DNA of 64,000 nucleotides from Thermomicrobiales bacterium (GCA_020432165.1 JAGQGU010000006.1:1-64000); one strand, 5' to 3'. Positions 1-8,968 are shown, counted from the first letter of the stretch. Notes: a model not told the origin generated them from the letters alone. Program-made: numbers and translations.

Positions 1-2293
1 AGGTCCACTTGTAGACGGTGATCTCACCAGGACCAACCGGCACGTTGTACCAATCGCAAACAATGGTCATACCTGCTTCATCGATATTCGTGTTGTAGGT
101 CCCATTGATTGTCACAGCCCAATAGGGTGCTGAAGAGGAGCCATTGGCATAGTTATTCTGGCAGACCTGGAAGGGCTGATTGGAATAACCGGCTGGAACC
201 GTTTCAGCGATCTGGATCGGACCGGTGGCGACATGATTGAACGTAACCATACCGGCAGCGGTTGTATCGGTGCGATGACCGGCTGCATCCACCAGAGTGA
301 AGTCCACACCGTCCATGGAATCGTTGCAGTTGTCCTTGTACCAGGCCATCGCTTCGTCTTCGCTGTGGAAACCTTCGTTCCGAAGATCGCTCTCCGGGCA
401 GCTCCACTTGTAGATGATGACGGTGCTGGCATGATTTGGCAGGTTGTACCAGAAGCACTGGATCTCGGCGGTTTCAAACTGTACCGGTAGTGTGATGGTG
501 CCATCAGTCACGGGAATATTCTGCGGATCGGCACCGCTATCCACATACTGGCAATAAACAACCGGAGTTCCGAAATCGGCAGGCACTTCTTCGATGATGG
601 TGATGCTCTCGTGAGGACCTCGATCAAGACCGGTGATCTGTCGACCGTTTACCTCTGATGTTGTATCGATCACTCCATTGGCATCCGCGATATGGAATGG
701 CACACCCGGCATCTCTGTGGCGCAGGCATTCTGGTAGTAACCGAAGGCCTGATTATAGGTCGTACCCTCTGGGCACTCCCATTTGTAGATGGTGATCGTG
801 ACGCCATCGTCCGTTTTCACATTGTAGAAATTGCAGCGCAGCACGTCGTCGGCTACGACCTCGACATCTGTCGCACCATTGCTGATCGGCGCCTCGGTAT
901 AAACGGAATCGGAATCATAGGCACAATAGGCGGCTGCCAACTCGTAACCCATTGGGGACTGCTCGGAGAGCGGATACGTACCCGCTTCCACCGCACCCAT
1001 CATCGCGATACCATCGGTACCGGTATCACCGGTGTCGGTCTGCACGTTACCGTTTGGCGTCTCCAGGGTGAAGGTGGCACCGTTCTGCGGTGTCGTGCAG
1101 TTTGAGGCGAACCCGTCCATATCGGCATCGTTCGGTACATCTGCATCGCAGGCGTACTTGTAGATGTAGATATCGCCGTATCCATCTTCAGGGGTGGTAT
1201 CGCTGTTGTCATCGCTCACGAAGGTGTCGAAGACATCGCACTCGATCTGCTCGTCACCTTTAACAAAGAGGTGGAATGACGTCTCATCATCAAGCGACAC
1301 GGTTACCGGGGTGTCCCCATCAAACGAGCAATGCACCGCCGTAAATTCGTAGTTGGCGGGCACGGTCTCGGAGACGATTAGTGTGGCCGCACCAGTACTG
1401 GTGAAGGTGGTGGAATCATTCGCGCTCGGATCGGTTACCTGCACGAGCTGGATATCGTCCGTTGGATCGTTCTCGTCACCCAGATGGGTAAGGGTAAACT
1501 CCACACCGGGATCAACATCATCCCAGCAGGTTACCTTGGCTCCCTCATAACCAGCCGCCGCGAAGTCGAAACCGGCCGGGCAATTCCACTTGGTTACCTG
1601 GACGCTGGTGGTATCGGCAGTATCTGTCGGGAGCACACCGAACCAGTCGCACGAGACATCTTCTTCATCGAGGGTCTCGATACCATAGGTCGATGAACCG
1701 GACACGATGGAAGTCTGGCTAGCGTACGGCTTGGTGTGGCTATAGGGGGTGTAACCCTCGCAGAAGAGAGCATCCTCTGCGGCCGCAACGTCCGGCACGA
1801 TATCAATTGTCCATTGATCCGCGGGGATTTGACTGAAGCTCACACCACCCGGGAAGCCGGAGACAGACTGCGAGTCGTTCGCAGAGTTGCCTGAGTTCGA
1901 GATCAGATTCACCGAAATGGCGGGCCCCTGCTCCAGGCAGGTACCCACCAGAGCATAACCATCGGTAGCACTGGCGACATCGACCGAATCATCGCACCAA
2001 TAGAGATTGATGTAGATTGCGGAGGATGGAGTTTGATCCTCTATGACCAACTCATCTGTGGATTCACTCACGAGTTGTTCGCCAGCCTCGTCGGTCTCAA
2101 CTGGTTCTTGATCCTGAGCCCTGCGTGCTTCGACACTGGCGGCATTGTTCCTGATCGTCTCCGCCGAGACATTCCCCATGATGGGCGAGAGCAGGCCGCT
2201 CAGCACCATCATCAATGTCATGGCCATCATCAGATTCGCTGAACGCGAACCCGTGCGCCTGACCCTACCTAAACGAAAAACCTTGGTGATCAT
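1..2293 (-). CDS. Secreted Cys-rich repeat surface protein (prealbumin/SpaA-like domains), C-terminus beyond window
   Basis: The minus strand is open without a stop from ATG 2293 to the left edge, about 764 residues. A charged N-terminus (many Arg/Lys in residues 4-17) is followed by a hydrophobic Met/Leu-rich segment (about 19-40), which is a signal peptide. After an acidic linker come at least five units of about 100-130 residues. Each starts like xIYKWxCP, continues with GVxFxL, a Gly/Thr-rich turn and xExxPxGY, then a Cys strand, and ends CxWYNVP. This is the pattern of prealbumin-like/SpaA-type beta-sandwich domains in cell-surface proteins. A GAGGAG-type RBS lies at 2299-2304. The role is probably surface or adhesive structure. 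The substrate, partner and C-terminal anchor cannot be seen. Confidence 0.8.
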   Translation of the reverse strand, partial: MITKVFRLGRVRRTGSRSANLMMAMTLMMVLSGLLSPIMGNVSAETIRNNAASVEARRAQDQEPVETDEAGEQLVSESTDELVIEDQTPSSAIYINLYWCDDSVDVASATDGYALVGTCLEQGPAISVNLISNSGNSANDSQSVSGFPGGVSFSQIPADQWTIDIVPDVAAAEDALFCEGYTPYSHTKPYASQTSIVSGSSTYGIETLDEEDVSCDWFGVLPTDTADTTSVQVTKWNCPAGFDFAAAGYEGAKVTCWDDVDPGVEFTLTHLGDENDPTDDIQLVQVTDPSANDSTTFTSTGAATLIVSETVPANYEFTAVHCSFDGDTPVTVSLDDETSFHLFVKGDEQIECDVFDTFVSDDNSDTTPEDGYGDIYIYKYACDADVPNDADMDGFASNCTTPQNGATFTLETPNGNVQTDTGDTGTDGIAMMGAVEAGTYPLSEQSPMGYELAAAYCAYDSDSVYTEAPISNGATDVEVVADDVLRCNFYNVKTDDGVTITIYKWECPEGTTYNQAFGYYQNACATEMPGVPFHIADANGVIDTTSEVNGRQITGLDRGPHESITIIEEVPADFGTPVVYCQYVDSGADPQNIPVTDGTITLPVQFETAEIQCFWYNLPNHASTVIIYKWSCPESDLRNEGFHSEDEAMAWYKDNCNDSMDGVDFTLVDAAGHRTDTTAAGMVTFNHVATGPIQIAETVPAGYSNQPFQVCQNNYANGSSSAPYWAVTINGTYNTNIDEAGMTIVCDWYNVPVGPGEITVYKWT

Positions 2294-2318
2294 TAAGCTT
2301 CTCCTCATCACCATATTC

Positions 2319-2339
2319 CGAGGGAGACCATCTCCCTCG
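2319..2339. promoter_or_regulatory. Perfect inverted repeat in the 5' leader of the surface-protein gene
   Basis: CGAGGGAGA and TCTCCCTCG form a perfect 9-bp repeat around the 3-nt centre CCA. It lies 26 bp upstream of the surface-protein start. It could be an RNA hairpin close to the RBS or a dimeric protein site. Confidence 0.5.
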
Positions 2340-2350
2340 ATGTAGAGACT

Positions 2351-2370
2351 CGTCACTCACCTGAGTGACG
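2351..2370. promoter_or_regulatory. Second perfect inverted repeat in the same leader
   Basis: CGTCACTCA and TGAGTGACG form a perfect 9-bp repeat around a 2-nt centre, 12 bp from the first repeat. The tiny spacer suits a dimeric DNA-binding protein better than a stable RNA loop. Confidence 0.5.
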
Positions 2371-2441
2371 GGCATAACACCCGATGTCCTGAGCCCGGGT
2401 TGGCCAATCGTTGGGATAGCTGGCCTACCCGGTGCCGATTA

Positions 2442-2633
2442 CTACCGCCGTGCGGTGTATTTCTGGAAACGGTCCCGCAGACCGGAGACGTGCCATTTTT
2501 TGCGCTCGCACGGCTTCTCACACTCCAGCTGGTGGTGATGCCGACCCTCTATTGCCTCGCGCAGGAGGTCATGGGTGGAACTGCTGAGCGCAGCAGTGGT
2601 CATGATCGGAACAGGAGAGTTGATGTAGTTCAT
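2442..2633 (-). CDS. Small hypothetical protein, 63 residues
   Basis: ATG 2633 is preceded by an AAAGGAAGA ribosome-binding site at good spacing. The 63-residue product has a Ser/Thr-rich start, then a His-His-His stretch, two Cys residues and a strongly basic C-terminus. No family is recognised. It reads in the same direction as the surface-protein gene 148 bp downstream, and one copy of the twin operator sits 28 bp before its start. It could be a regulated small leader gene. The ORF is short, so it may also be chance. Confidence 0.35.
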   Translation of the reverse strand: MNYINSPVPIMTTAALSSSTHDLLREAIEGRHHHQLECEKPCERKKWHVSGLRDRFQKYTARR

Positions 2634-2660
2634 GGTTCTTCCTTTCTGAAGATCGATCTT

Positions 2661-2682
2661 TACTTTGATACACATCGAAGTA
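2661..2682. promoter_or_regulatory. Operator-like inverted repeat, copy 1
   Basis: TACTTTGAT, 4 nt, ATCGAAGTA: a 22-bp near-palindrome with one mismatch between arms. A second copy of the same pattern is at 2874-2895. It lies 28 bp upstream of the small ORF that starts at 2633. Confidence 0.55.
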
Positions 2683-2702
2683 CGAAAAGCCGGTTTTACT
2701 TG

Positions 2703-2719
2703 ACCCCTGAGCCAGGGGT
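2703..2719. other. Short perfect hairpin
   Basis: ACCCCTG and CAGGGGT flank a 3-nt loop. No T-run follows on the plus strand, and the context is a leader rather than a gene end, so no function is assigned. Confidence 0.3.
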
Positions 2720-2873
2720 TTAAATCACTGCGACCCTGTGACAGCACCGATACAGTTCAGGAAACGATCCTGATAAACAGATGGATGCAATCTCAGTCGC
2801 GAATACGTTCCTCCTCGTGAATCGAATGGACGGCGGTGACGAATCAGCAATCTCTGCTCGTGTGACACCATTG

Positions 2874-2895
2874 TACTTAGATGTTCATCGAAGTA
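2874..2895. promoter_or_regulatory. Operator-like inverted repeat, copy 2
   Basis: TACTTAGAT, 4 nt, ATCGAAGTA. It shares 17 of 22 positions with the copy at 2661-2682, including both arms. Centre-to-centre distance is 213 bp, about 20 helical turns. Both lie in the 476-bp gene-free stretch between the small ORF and the LuxR-type regulator. Confidence 0.55.
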
Positions 2896-2946
2896 CAAGT
2901 CCTTTCCCCACTTTTCTTTGAAGAGTGTGAAATTGCCCGAAAACAC

Positions 2947-3000
2947 ATATACCCACCATTGGCCAGAGGAGGGGAGAAGGGTGGCCAACAATGGGTATAT
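2947..3000. other. Imperfect long inverted repeat downstream of the LuxR-type gene
   Basis: ATATACCCA...TTGGCC pairs with GGCCAA...TGGGTATAT, with a 3x3 internal mismatch and a purine-rich loop. It may be a terminator stem for the gene ending at 3110 or a protein site. No clear T-run is present. Confidence 0.3.
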
Positions 3001-3109
3001 ATGTGCAGATGACCGCTATCGGTATCTACTGACAAGGCTCGTGGCTTATGCGAGTTCCTCTCGTCTCCTAAATAATGATGGGAGCGTGCGAGACCGGCAT
3101 CGGCAAGAA

Positions 3110-5506
3110 TTACCCAATTCGCAATTGATCACCGATAGCGGCAGCTTCGCGGCGAGAACTGACCTCCAGTTTCGCCAGCACATTGCTCACATGGCGATTG
3201 ACGGTGCGGGCGGAAATGCTGAGTTGGTCGGCGATCTCTTTGTCGGATAGCCGACGCGTGAGCAAACGGAGGATCTCCTCCTCACGATCAGTCAGGCCAT
3301 AGTGTTCGCCGAGTCCGTCCGGCATAGAGACCTGTCCGTTACCCATTTCCTCCACGCGCGCGCTTGCTACCGCGTGGGTTTCGTTTGCCAGATCATCGAG
3401 TGCCGCCCAGCGCCCCTTGGCGATGGCGACATTCATGCGATCTTCACCCAAAGCTTTCTGGCAGCCCGCCACGATGGCAGCATGATCGGCGGATTCATGC
3501 ACCTGCAAGGGCAGGTTCATGGATGTACGGCTGATTTCGATGGCACCGAGAATCCGCGCCGAGAGCTCGGCACGACCGGCAGCCAACAGCCAGTGCGCCA
3601 TCGCCTGGAGCCAGACCAGCATCCCGCGCGGATCGCCAACCTCTTTGCGATATTCGAGCGATTCCGCATGTGCTTCCCACGCGCCCAAAAGATCGCCCTG
3701 TGCCCGGGCGATTTTACCGACGTGATCCAGTGTGACCGCGAGTCCGCGGGCGTCACCCACGGAGCGATCGATCTTGAGTGAGGCCAGTGTGCTGCGCATG
3801 GCGGCATCGTAGCGATGGAGTTCGTATTGGGCGATGCCCATGGTATCGAGACTGTGAGAGGCCCCGTGGATATTACCGAGCGCTTCAAACGTGGCTGTGG
3901 ATTCCTCGCAGAGGGCGATCACTCGCTCCCAATCGCCATCGTCCAGCGCCAGAATGGCGAGATTGTTGAGCGCACCAGCAATGCCATCGGCATCCTGTGC
4001 CAATCGGTACCATTCCAGACTCTTTTCCATGCGCTTTGTCGCCCGAACTCGTTCGCTATGGCGGTTATCAACCAGGCTCAATACGCGCCAGGCCTGCCCA
4101 AGGACCTGAGCATCACCGATGTCCGTGCCGAGACGGATAGCCTGCTCGGCCTGCGCCTGGGCGTCGTCGGTACGACCTCGTTCCAGAGCAATCCAGCCAC
4201 TGGTAGCCAATGCCTGGCCATGGAGTTCTGGTGGCAAAAGGCTTGCCCACTCTGCGGAGATCGTGGGCTGCATCCAGAATTCGGCAGTGGCGAGTGTGCC
4301 CCGGATGCGCCAGTAACGGAAAAGCGAACACGCCAGCTTTGTATAGAGTTCCGCTTCTTTCTCTCCCTGGAGCCAGGTCAGGCTCGCCCGGATATTCGGT
4401 TGCAGGGCGTCCATAGCATCGACTGCCACGGCCTGGTCCTCGCCGATTAATGCCGGAGCCAGTGCCAGTGTCTGCATCAGGCAGTAGTTGGCCAAGCGCA
4501 TGCTCATCTCGGACCATTCTTCCGTGAGTTCGAGCTCGCGGCGGGCGAAGATGCGCATGGTTTCAAGCAGGTTACAAAGGCTGGGTTCGCCGGGCGTGAG
4601 CTGAACCAGACTACGATCGGCCAGCTCGATGAGCGCCGCCAGAGAGTCGCCGGGTTCGCCACACACAGCCAGTGCCATCTCCGGAGAGACCGCGCCATTG
4701 AGCACGCCTAGCCTGCGGAAGAGACGTTGCTGGGAGTCCGGCAGGAGCTGATAGCTCCAGTCGATCGTGCTGCGGAGTGTGCGCTGGTGCTCGGGTCGAT
4801 CAACTGGCCCACCTACCAGCAACGAGAGCCGATCGTGGAGCCGACCACGCAGTGCTTTGGTGCCAAAGGTGTTGAGGAGACCGGCGGCAAGTTCGAGCGC
4901 CAGTGGTAAGCCATCCAGGCTGCGGACAATCGTGACGATATCGTCGGCATTTGCTGGCGTGATCGCGAAACCAGGGCTTGTCCGCTGCGCGCGCTGCACG
5001 AAGAGCTGAACCGCCGGAGAGGTCATAAGCACAGGTGGATCCAGCGGTGTATCTTCCTGCGGAACATCGAGCGGTGGCACGCGCAGCATGTGTTCGTCGC
5101 TGAGATGGAGCACGACCCGACTGGTCGCCACTACCTGCACCCGCGGGCACGCAGCCAGTAGCCGCGGTATGAACGGAATGGGGAGGAGGTGCTCCAGATT
5201 ATCCAGCATCAGAACCAACCGCACATCACGCAGGTGGTTAATGACCCGACTCTCAAAGCTCTCGGCACCAACGGGGATGATATCGAGCGATTCTGCGATA
5301 CGGACCGGCAAGCGCAGAGCATCATGGAGTGTGGCGAAGCTGACCGCATGCGAGGGGAGATTGTCTGGGAGGCGCAGCAATACCTCGTTGGCAAGGCGCG
5401 TTTTGCCGACTCCAGCTGGTCCGGAGAGGGTAATCAGCCGGACTGATGGATTTTCGAGCATGTTGAGTATGGTCTGAACCTGCTGGGTTCGCCCGATGAA
5501 CTCCAT
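3110..5506 (-). CDS. NB-ARC ATPase transcriptional regulator with C-terminal LuxR helix-turn-helix
   Basis: This 798-residue protein is a one-component STAND-type regulator. Residues 29-36 are a Walker A motif (GPAGVGKT). A Walker B-like segment (LVLMLDNLEHL) and a VVATSR sensor follow in the first 130 residues. The middle is helical and TPR-like. Residues about 735-798 are a LuxR/GerE helix-turn-helix (LTDREEEILRLL, KEIADQL, SARTVNRHVSNVLAKL). Such proteins bind ATP and a ligand, oligomerise and activate promoters. The target is unknown. The gene is divergent from the GH127 gene, with an inverted repeat (5545-5560) between them. Confidence 0.85.
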   Translation of the reverse strand: MEFIGRTQQVQTILNMLENPSVRLITLSGPAGVGKTRLANEVLLRLPDNLPSHAVSFATLHDALRLPVRIAESLDIIPVGAESFESRVINHLRDVRLVLMLDNLEHLLPIPFIPRLLAACPRVQVVATSRVVLHLSDEHMLRVPPLDVPQEDTPLDPPVLMTSPAVQLFVQRAQRTSPGFAITPANADDIVTIVRSLDGLPLALELAAGLLNTFGTKALRGRLHDRLSLLVGGPVDRPEHQRTLRSTIDWSYQLLPDSQQRLFRRLGVLNGAVSPEMALAVCGEPGDSLAALIELADRSLVQLTPGEPSLCNLLETMRIFARRELELTEEWSEMSMRLANYCLMQTLALAPALIGEDQAVAVDAMDALQPNIRASLTWLQGEKEAELYTKLACSLFRYWRIRGTLATAEFWMQPTISAEWASLLPPELHGQALATSGWIALERGRTDDAQAQAEQAIRLGTDIGDAQVLGQAWRVLSLVDNRHSERVRATKRMEKSLEWYRLAQDADGIAGALNNLAILALDDGDWERVIALCEESTATFEALGNIHGASHSLDTMGIAQYELHRYDAAMRSTLASLKIDRSVGDARGLAVTLDHVGKIARAQGDLLGAWEAHAESLEYRKEVGDPRGMLVWLQAMAHWLLAAGRAELSARILGAIEISRTSMNLPLQVHESADHAAIVAGCQKALGEDRMNVAIAKGRWAALDDLANETHAVASARVEEMGNGQVSMPDGLGEHYGLTDREEEILRLLTRRLSDKEIADQLSISARTVNRHVSNVLAKLEVSSRREAAAIGDQLRIG

Positions 5507-5544
5507 GGTCGGTGACTCGAAGATGCGCTGCTATAACGTCCAGA

Positions 5545-5560
5545 AGGAAAGAACTTTCCT
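5545..5560. promoter_or_regulatory. Inverted repeat between divergent regulator and GH127 gene
   Basis: AGGAAAG, 2 nt, CTTTCCT is a perfect 7-bp arm repeat in the 150-180 bp divergent promoter region. It lies 39 bp upstream of the regulator start, so it may be an operator. Confidence 0.4.
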
Positions 5561-5689
5561 CAGTATAGCGGACGCTTATACAGTCCGATGCTCATGCCGC
5601 AAAACGGAATCTGACAACGCATTGTGCCGTAGTATTGCGAGTAGGTAGGTTGCGAGTGCGCAGTGTGTTACCAGGGAAGGATGCGGCAC

Positions 5690-7612
5690 GTGTCTGATGT
5701 GATTATTCGCGATACCGAGCGGAGTCGGGCGGCGCACGCCAGTGTGCCCGTGAGTGGTGTGCGGCTGCGTCGTGGTCATCTCTCCGAGCGGATGGTGACG
5801 AATCGGAGAACCTCCATTCCCAGCCAGTATCAACGCCTGGTGGAGAGTGGCACCACAAATAATTTCGCGCTTGCAGCGGGGCAAGGCAGTGGCGAACTCT
5901 ATGGTTTCGTCTTTACCGATTCCGATGCCTATAAGTGGATGGAAGCAGCCAGCTGGAGCCTGGGAACGGTGGCCGATGGCACGCTGAAGACGCAGCTGGA
6001 TCATCTCATCGATCTGGTAATAGCAGCGCAACAGTCCGACGGCTACATCAACACCTGGTATCAGCTACGTGGCCAGGAACGATTCAGCAATCTCGAGCAC
6101 GACCACGAGCTTTACTGCGCCGGTCATCTGATTCAGGCGGGTATCGCCAATCACCGCTGTACGGGTGATACCGCCCTGCTGGATGCCGGCATCCGCTTTG
6201 CCGATCTGCTGATCGAGACGTTTGGACCAGGCAAGCTGGAGCAAACAGATGGTCATCCGGAGATCGAGATGGCGTTGATTGAGCTTTCCCGGGAGACGGG
6301 GAAGGAGAAGTATCTCGATCTTGCGCAGTTCTTCCTCGATATTCGTGGCCGCGGCACCATCGGTGGGAACGATATGTTCCAGGATGCCACGCCCCTGCGG
6401 GATCAGCGGGAGATGGTGGGGCACGCCGTACGCGCTGTCTATCTGAATGCAGGCGGTACCGATCTCGTACACGAGCGGATCGATGCCGACATGCGTCGGG
6501 CCCAGTTCGCGATGATGAGCAACATGCTGGAACGCAAAAGCTACGTCACTGGCGGTATCGGAGCACGGCACGAAGGCGAGAGCTTTGGTCTCGATTACGA
6601 GCTGCCGAACAATCGCGCCTACGCCGAGAGTTGCGCTGCCATCGGGGCGGTGATGTGGCTGTGGCGATTGATGCTGCTGGAGAACAAGGACGACTCCTAC
6701 ATCGCCGATGCCATTGAGCGCATTATCTATAATGCAGTGCTGCCGGGTGTATCCCTGAGTGGCGATGAGTATTTCTACGAGAATCCGCTCCGCGATGAAG
6801 ATGGATCGATTCGGCGGCAGCCATGGTTCGATTGCGCGTGCTGCCCCCCGAACATCGCCCGTTTCATCGCGCAATTGCCGGGTTACTTTGCCAGCGTGAC
6901 CAGTCAACGCTATGGCGAGAGTGACGCCCGCCACGATCAGATATGGATTCATCAGTATGCTGATGCCGATTTCACCATTCCTACGCTCGGTGGTGGTGTG
7001 GTGCAAGCCAGTATGACCACGCGGTATCCGTGGGATGGCGAGATCGCTCTGGAAATCACTGGTCTGGAGAACGCCAGCAACTTCACGTTGCAGATGCGTG
7101 TGCCAGATTGGGCGTTCAATGCTACTGCCACCGTCAATGGTGAACGTTTGCCCGATGCCGAAGCTGCACCGGGCCAGTACCTGACCATCACCCGACCATG
7201 GGCAATTGGTGACGTGGTCACACTGAGTATTCCCATGCCGGTGCGACGTATCGTTGCGCATCCGCGGGTGGCGAATAATGCCGGACGCCTCGTGCTGATG
7301 CGTGGTCCGTTGGTCTACTGCATCGAGGAGACGGATAACGAGATCGGCGATGTGCGCGATATTGTGTTGCCGCACGATGTGCTGGTGACCGCCGCGAATC
7401 GACCGGAGATGTTGGGCGAGATCACGGTTCTCAGCACGCATGCCTTGCTGGAATCACCGGCACCGGCCTGGAATCGTGCCCTCTACCGCAATGTCGATTT
7501 GAGCGCGGGCGATTTTGCGGGCATGAGTGAAGTGCAAATCCACGCCGTGCCCTATATGGTCTGGGCGAATCGCGGTGCCGGCCCGATGACCGTATGGTTA
7601 CGCCACAGATAG
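5690..7612 (+). CDS. GH127 beta-L-arabinofuranosidase-type glycosidase (DUF1680)
   Basis: A protein of about 640 residues, the usual size for the family. It has the N-terminal pattern LRRGHLSERMVTNRR and the GH127 zinc-cysteine centre. Numbered from GTG 5690, the CACCPPN motif holds C384 (matching the cysteine nucleophile) and C385. E313 and C315 in YAESC match the other zinc ligands, and E297 in GES matches the acid/base. GH127 enzymes release beta-L-arabinofuranose from plant arabinosides. No signal peptide is seen, so it probably acts inside the cell on imported oligosaccharides. GTG 5690 was chosen because GGGAAGG sits 10 nt upstream; ATG 5681 and GTG 5663 are alternatives. Confidence 0.85.
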   Translation: MSDVIIRDTERSRAAHASVPVSGVRLRRGHLSERMVTNRRTSIPSQYQRLVESGTTNNFALAAGQGSGELYGFVFTDSDAYKWMEAASWSLGTVADGTLKTQLDHLIDLVIAAQQSDGYINTWYQLRGQERFSNLEHDHELYCAGHLIQAGIANHRCTGDTALLDAGIRFADLLIETFGPGKLEQTDGHPEIEMALIELSRETGKEKYLDLAQFFLDIRGRGTIGGNDMFQDATPLRDQREMVGHAVRAVYLNAGGTDLVHERIDADMRRAQFAMMSNMLERKSYVTGGIGARHEGESFGLDYELPNNRAYAESCAAIGAVMWLWRLMLLENKDDSYIADAIERIIYNAVLPGVSLSGDEYFYENPLRDEDGSIRRQPWFDCACCPPNIARFIAQLPGYFASVTSQRYGESDARHDQIWIHQYADADFTIPTLGGGVVQASMTTRYPWDGEIALEITGLENASNFTLQMRVPDWAFNATATVNGERLPDAEAAPGQYLTITRPWAIGDVVTLSIPMPVRRIVAHPRVANNAGRLVLMRGPLVYCIEETDNEIGDVRDIVLPHDVLVTAANRPEMLGEITVLSTHALLESPAPAWNRALYRNVDLSAGDFAGMSEVQIHAVPYMVWANRGAGPMTVWLRHR

Positions 7613-7618
7613 TCGATG

Positions 7619-7655
7619 AAAGGTAGCGCCGCATTTCATATGCGGCGTCACCTTT
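7619..7655. terminator. Bidirectional terminator-like hairpin
   Basis: AAAGGT...ACCTTT encloses a GCCGCAT...ATGCGGC stem between two convergent genes. T residues follow the stem on the plus strand. The core resembles the hairpin at 29822-29844. Confidence 0.65.
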
Positions 7656-7658
7656 TGG

Positions 7659-8291
7659 TTACCCCTGCATCCGGGGTTTGATCATGCGGGCCCAGATCCA
7701 CCAGATACCGATCGCCAGTACCACCACAATCACAATCCATTGCAGGATTCCCACATATTCCTCGACGTGATCCCAGTTGTCACCCAGCAGGTATCCAGCG
7801 GTCACCAGCACGGTATTCCACGCCAGCGAACCAAGAATCGTGAAGAGAAAGAACGTGTGTAGTGGCATCTTCCGCAGACCGGCGGGGATGCTGATCAGGC
7901 TACGTACGATGGGAATGACGCGGCAAATCATCACCGCCACGCCGCCATGGCGATCAAACCAGCCATCGGCGAGATCGACATCAGATTCCTTGAAGCCGAG
8001 CCATTTCCCCCAGCGGCGGATAATACTGCGAACTCGCTCTTCTCCAAAGACGTAGCCTACGTAGTAAAGGATAGTGGCTCCGACTACAGAGCCAACCGTC
8101 GCGAAGATAATCGCCAGCACGATGTTCATATCACCGACGCTGGAGTTGAATCCCGCCAGAGGAAGGATGATTTCCGATGGAATAGGGGGGAAGACGTTTT
8201 CCAGCGCGACCAAAAAGGCGAGACCGAAATAGCCGAGCGCATCCATGACGCGTGTTGCCCAGCCGGACATATCTCCAAGAAGACTACTCAT
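7659..8291 (-). CDS. DedA family inner-membrane protein
   Basis: A 210-residue polytopic protein with the DedA/SNARE-associated signature: a conserved Glu with FPPIPSE near residue 35, then RVIPIVRSLISIPAGLRKMP near residue 130. About four to five hydrophobic segments are visible. Characterised DedA proteins are proton-dependent membrane transporters, and several flip phospholipids or undecaprenyl phosphate. The substrate here cannot be told. No strong RBS precedes ATG 8291; ATG 8270 has GGAG just upstream and may be the real start. Confidence 0.85.
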   Translation of the reverse strand: MSSLLGDMSGWATRVMDALGYFGLAFLVALENVFPPIPSEIILPLAGFNSSVGDMNIVLAIIFATVGSVVGATILYYVGYVFGEERVRSIIRRWGKWLGFKESDVDLADGWFDRHGGVAVMICRVIPIVRSLISIPAGLRKMPLHTFFLFTILGSLAWNTVLVTAGYLLGDNWDHVEEYVGILQWIVIVVVLAIGIWWIWARMIKPRMQG

Positions 8292-8386
8292 GCGTCAGAT
8301 GTGCTCCAGGCTGATGCGTAATTGGTCCTCAATCGAGCGACCGCGCTACGAATGATACGTCGAATCCTTGTTGCAGGCATCGGCGA

Positions 8387-8944
8387 TCATATGCTTTCCA
8401 GTCGGGCGATGGTGTCATGCAACCAGGTAAGTTCTGCCTGTGTCATTGCGCGCCGGTGCTCGACAGCCAGATCGATGCGGAGTATAGGGCCATGAGGCGG
8501 CACCTGGTCCATGGACTCGAGTGAGGCTTCCAGCCGGGAGCGTCGTTCCTTTAGACCCAGAATAGCTTCCTCAGGGGAGAGATAATTGAGGAACATCAAG
8601 CCGATATCGCCAGCGAAACCCGGAAGGGTGCTCTGCTCCAGATTGATGCGGAGCAGTTGATGGAAGAGATCGCGGCCGAGAGACGTGATCGCGAAGACTT
8701 TGCGCGGCGGTCGGCTCCCTTCCTGTTGGACCTGCACGCTAACCGCCTGGTTCTTCTCCAGTCGCTCCAGAAGTGCATACGCCGTAGGTTTTTTCATAGC
8801 GATTACACGGCAAATGCGGTTTTCGATGAAGTCGTTAATCTGGTAGCCGTGCTGATTCTCGACCATGAGCACACCGAGTAGCAGGAGCGCGCGCTCGTCC
8901 CACTGGGACACATCGATACCTGCAGGTGCTGTTTGCATTGTCAT
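8387..8944 (-). CDS. PadR-family transcriptional regulator
   Basis: A 185-residue protein with the PadR winged-helix layout: LLLLGVLMVENQHGYQINDFI, a DNA-contact helix with TAYALLERLEKNQAV, a wing (RPPRKVFAIT) and a helical C-terminal dimer region. ATG 8944 was chosen because GAGGAAGG precedes it. PadR proteins are repressors that often control the adjacent transporter. It is divergent from the ABC permease gene, and the shared promoter carries three copies of TTGACTARTCA. Confidence 0.8.
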   Translation of the reverse strand: MTMQTAPAGIDVSQWDERALLLLGVLMVENQHGYQINDFIENRICRVIAMKKPTAYALLERLEKNQAVSVQVQQEGSRPPRKVFAITSLGRDLFHQLLRINLEQSTLPGFAGDIGLMFLNYLSPEEAILGLKERRSRLEASLESMDQVPPHGPILRIDLAVEHRRAMTQAELTWLHDTIARLESI

Positions 8945-8968
8945 CAAACCTTCCTCTCGCACTCACTA

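Noticed and set aside
2725-2991. 88-codon minus-strand frame over operator copy 2
   Set aside because: No RBS or motif, and it covers the operator; taken as noncoding.
6065-7441. Long open frame on the minus strand across the GH127 gene
   Set aside because: It mirrors the GH127 codons, has no family motifs and no RBS; a shadow frame in GC-rich DNA.
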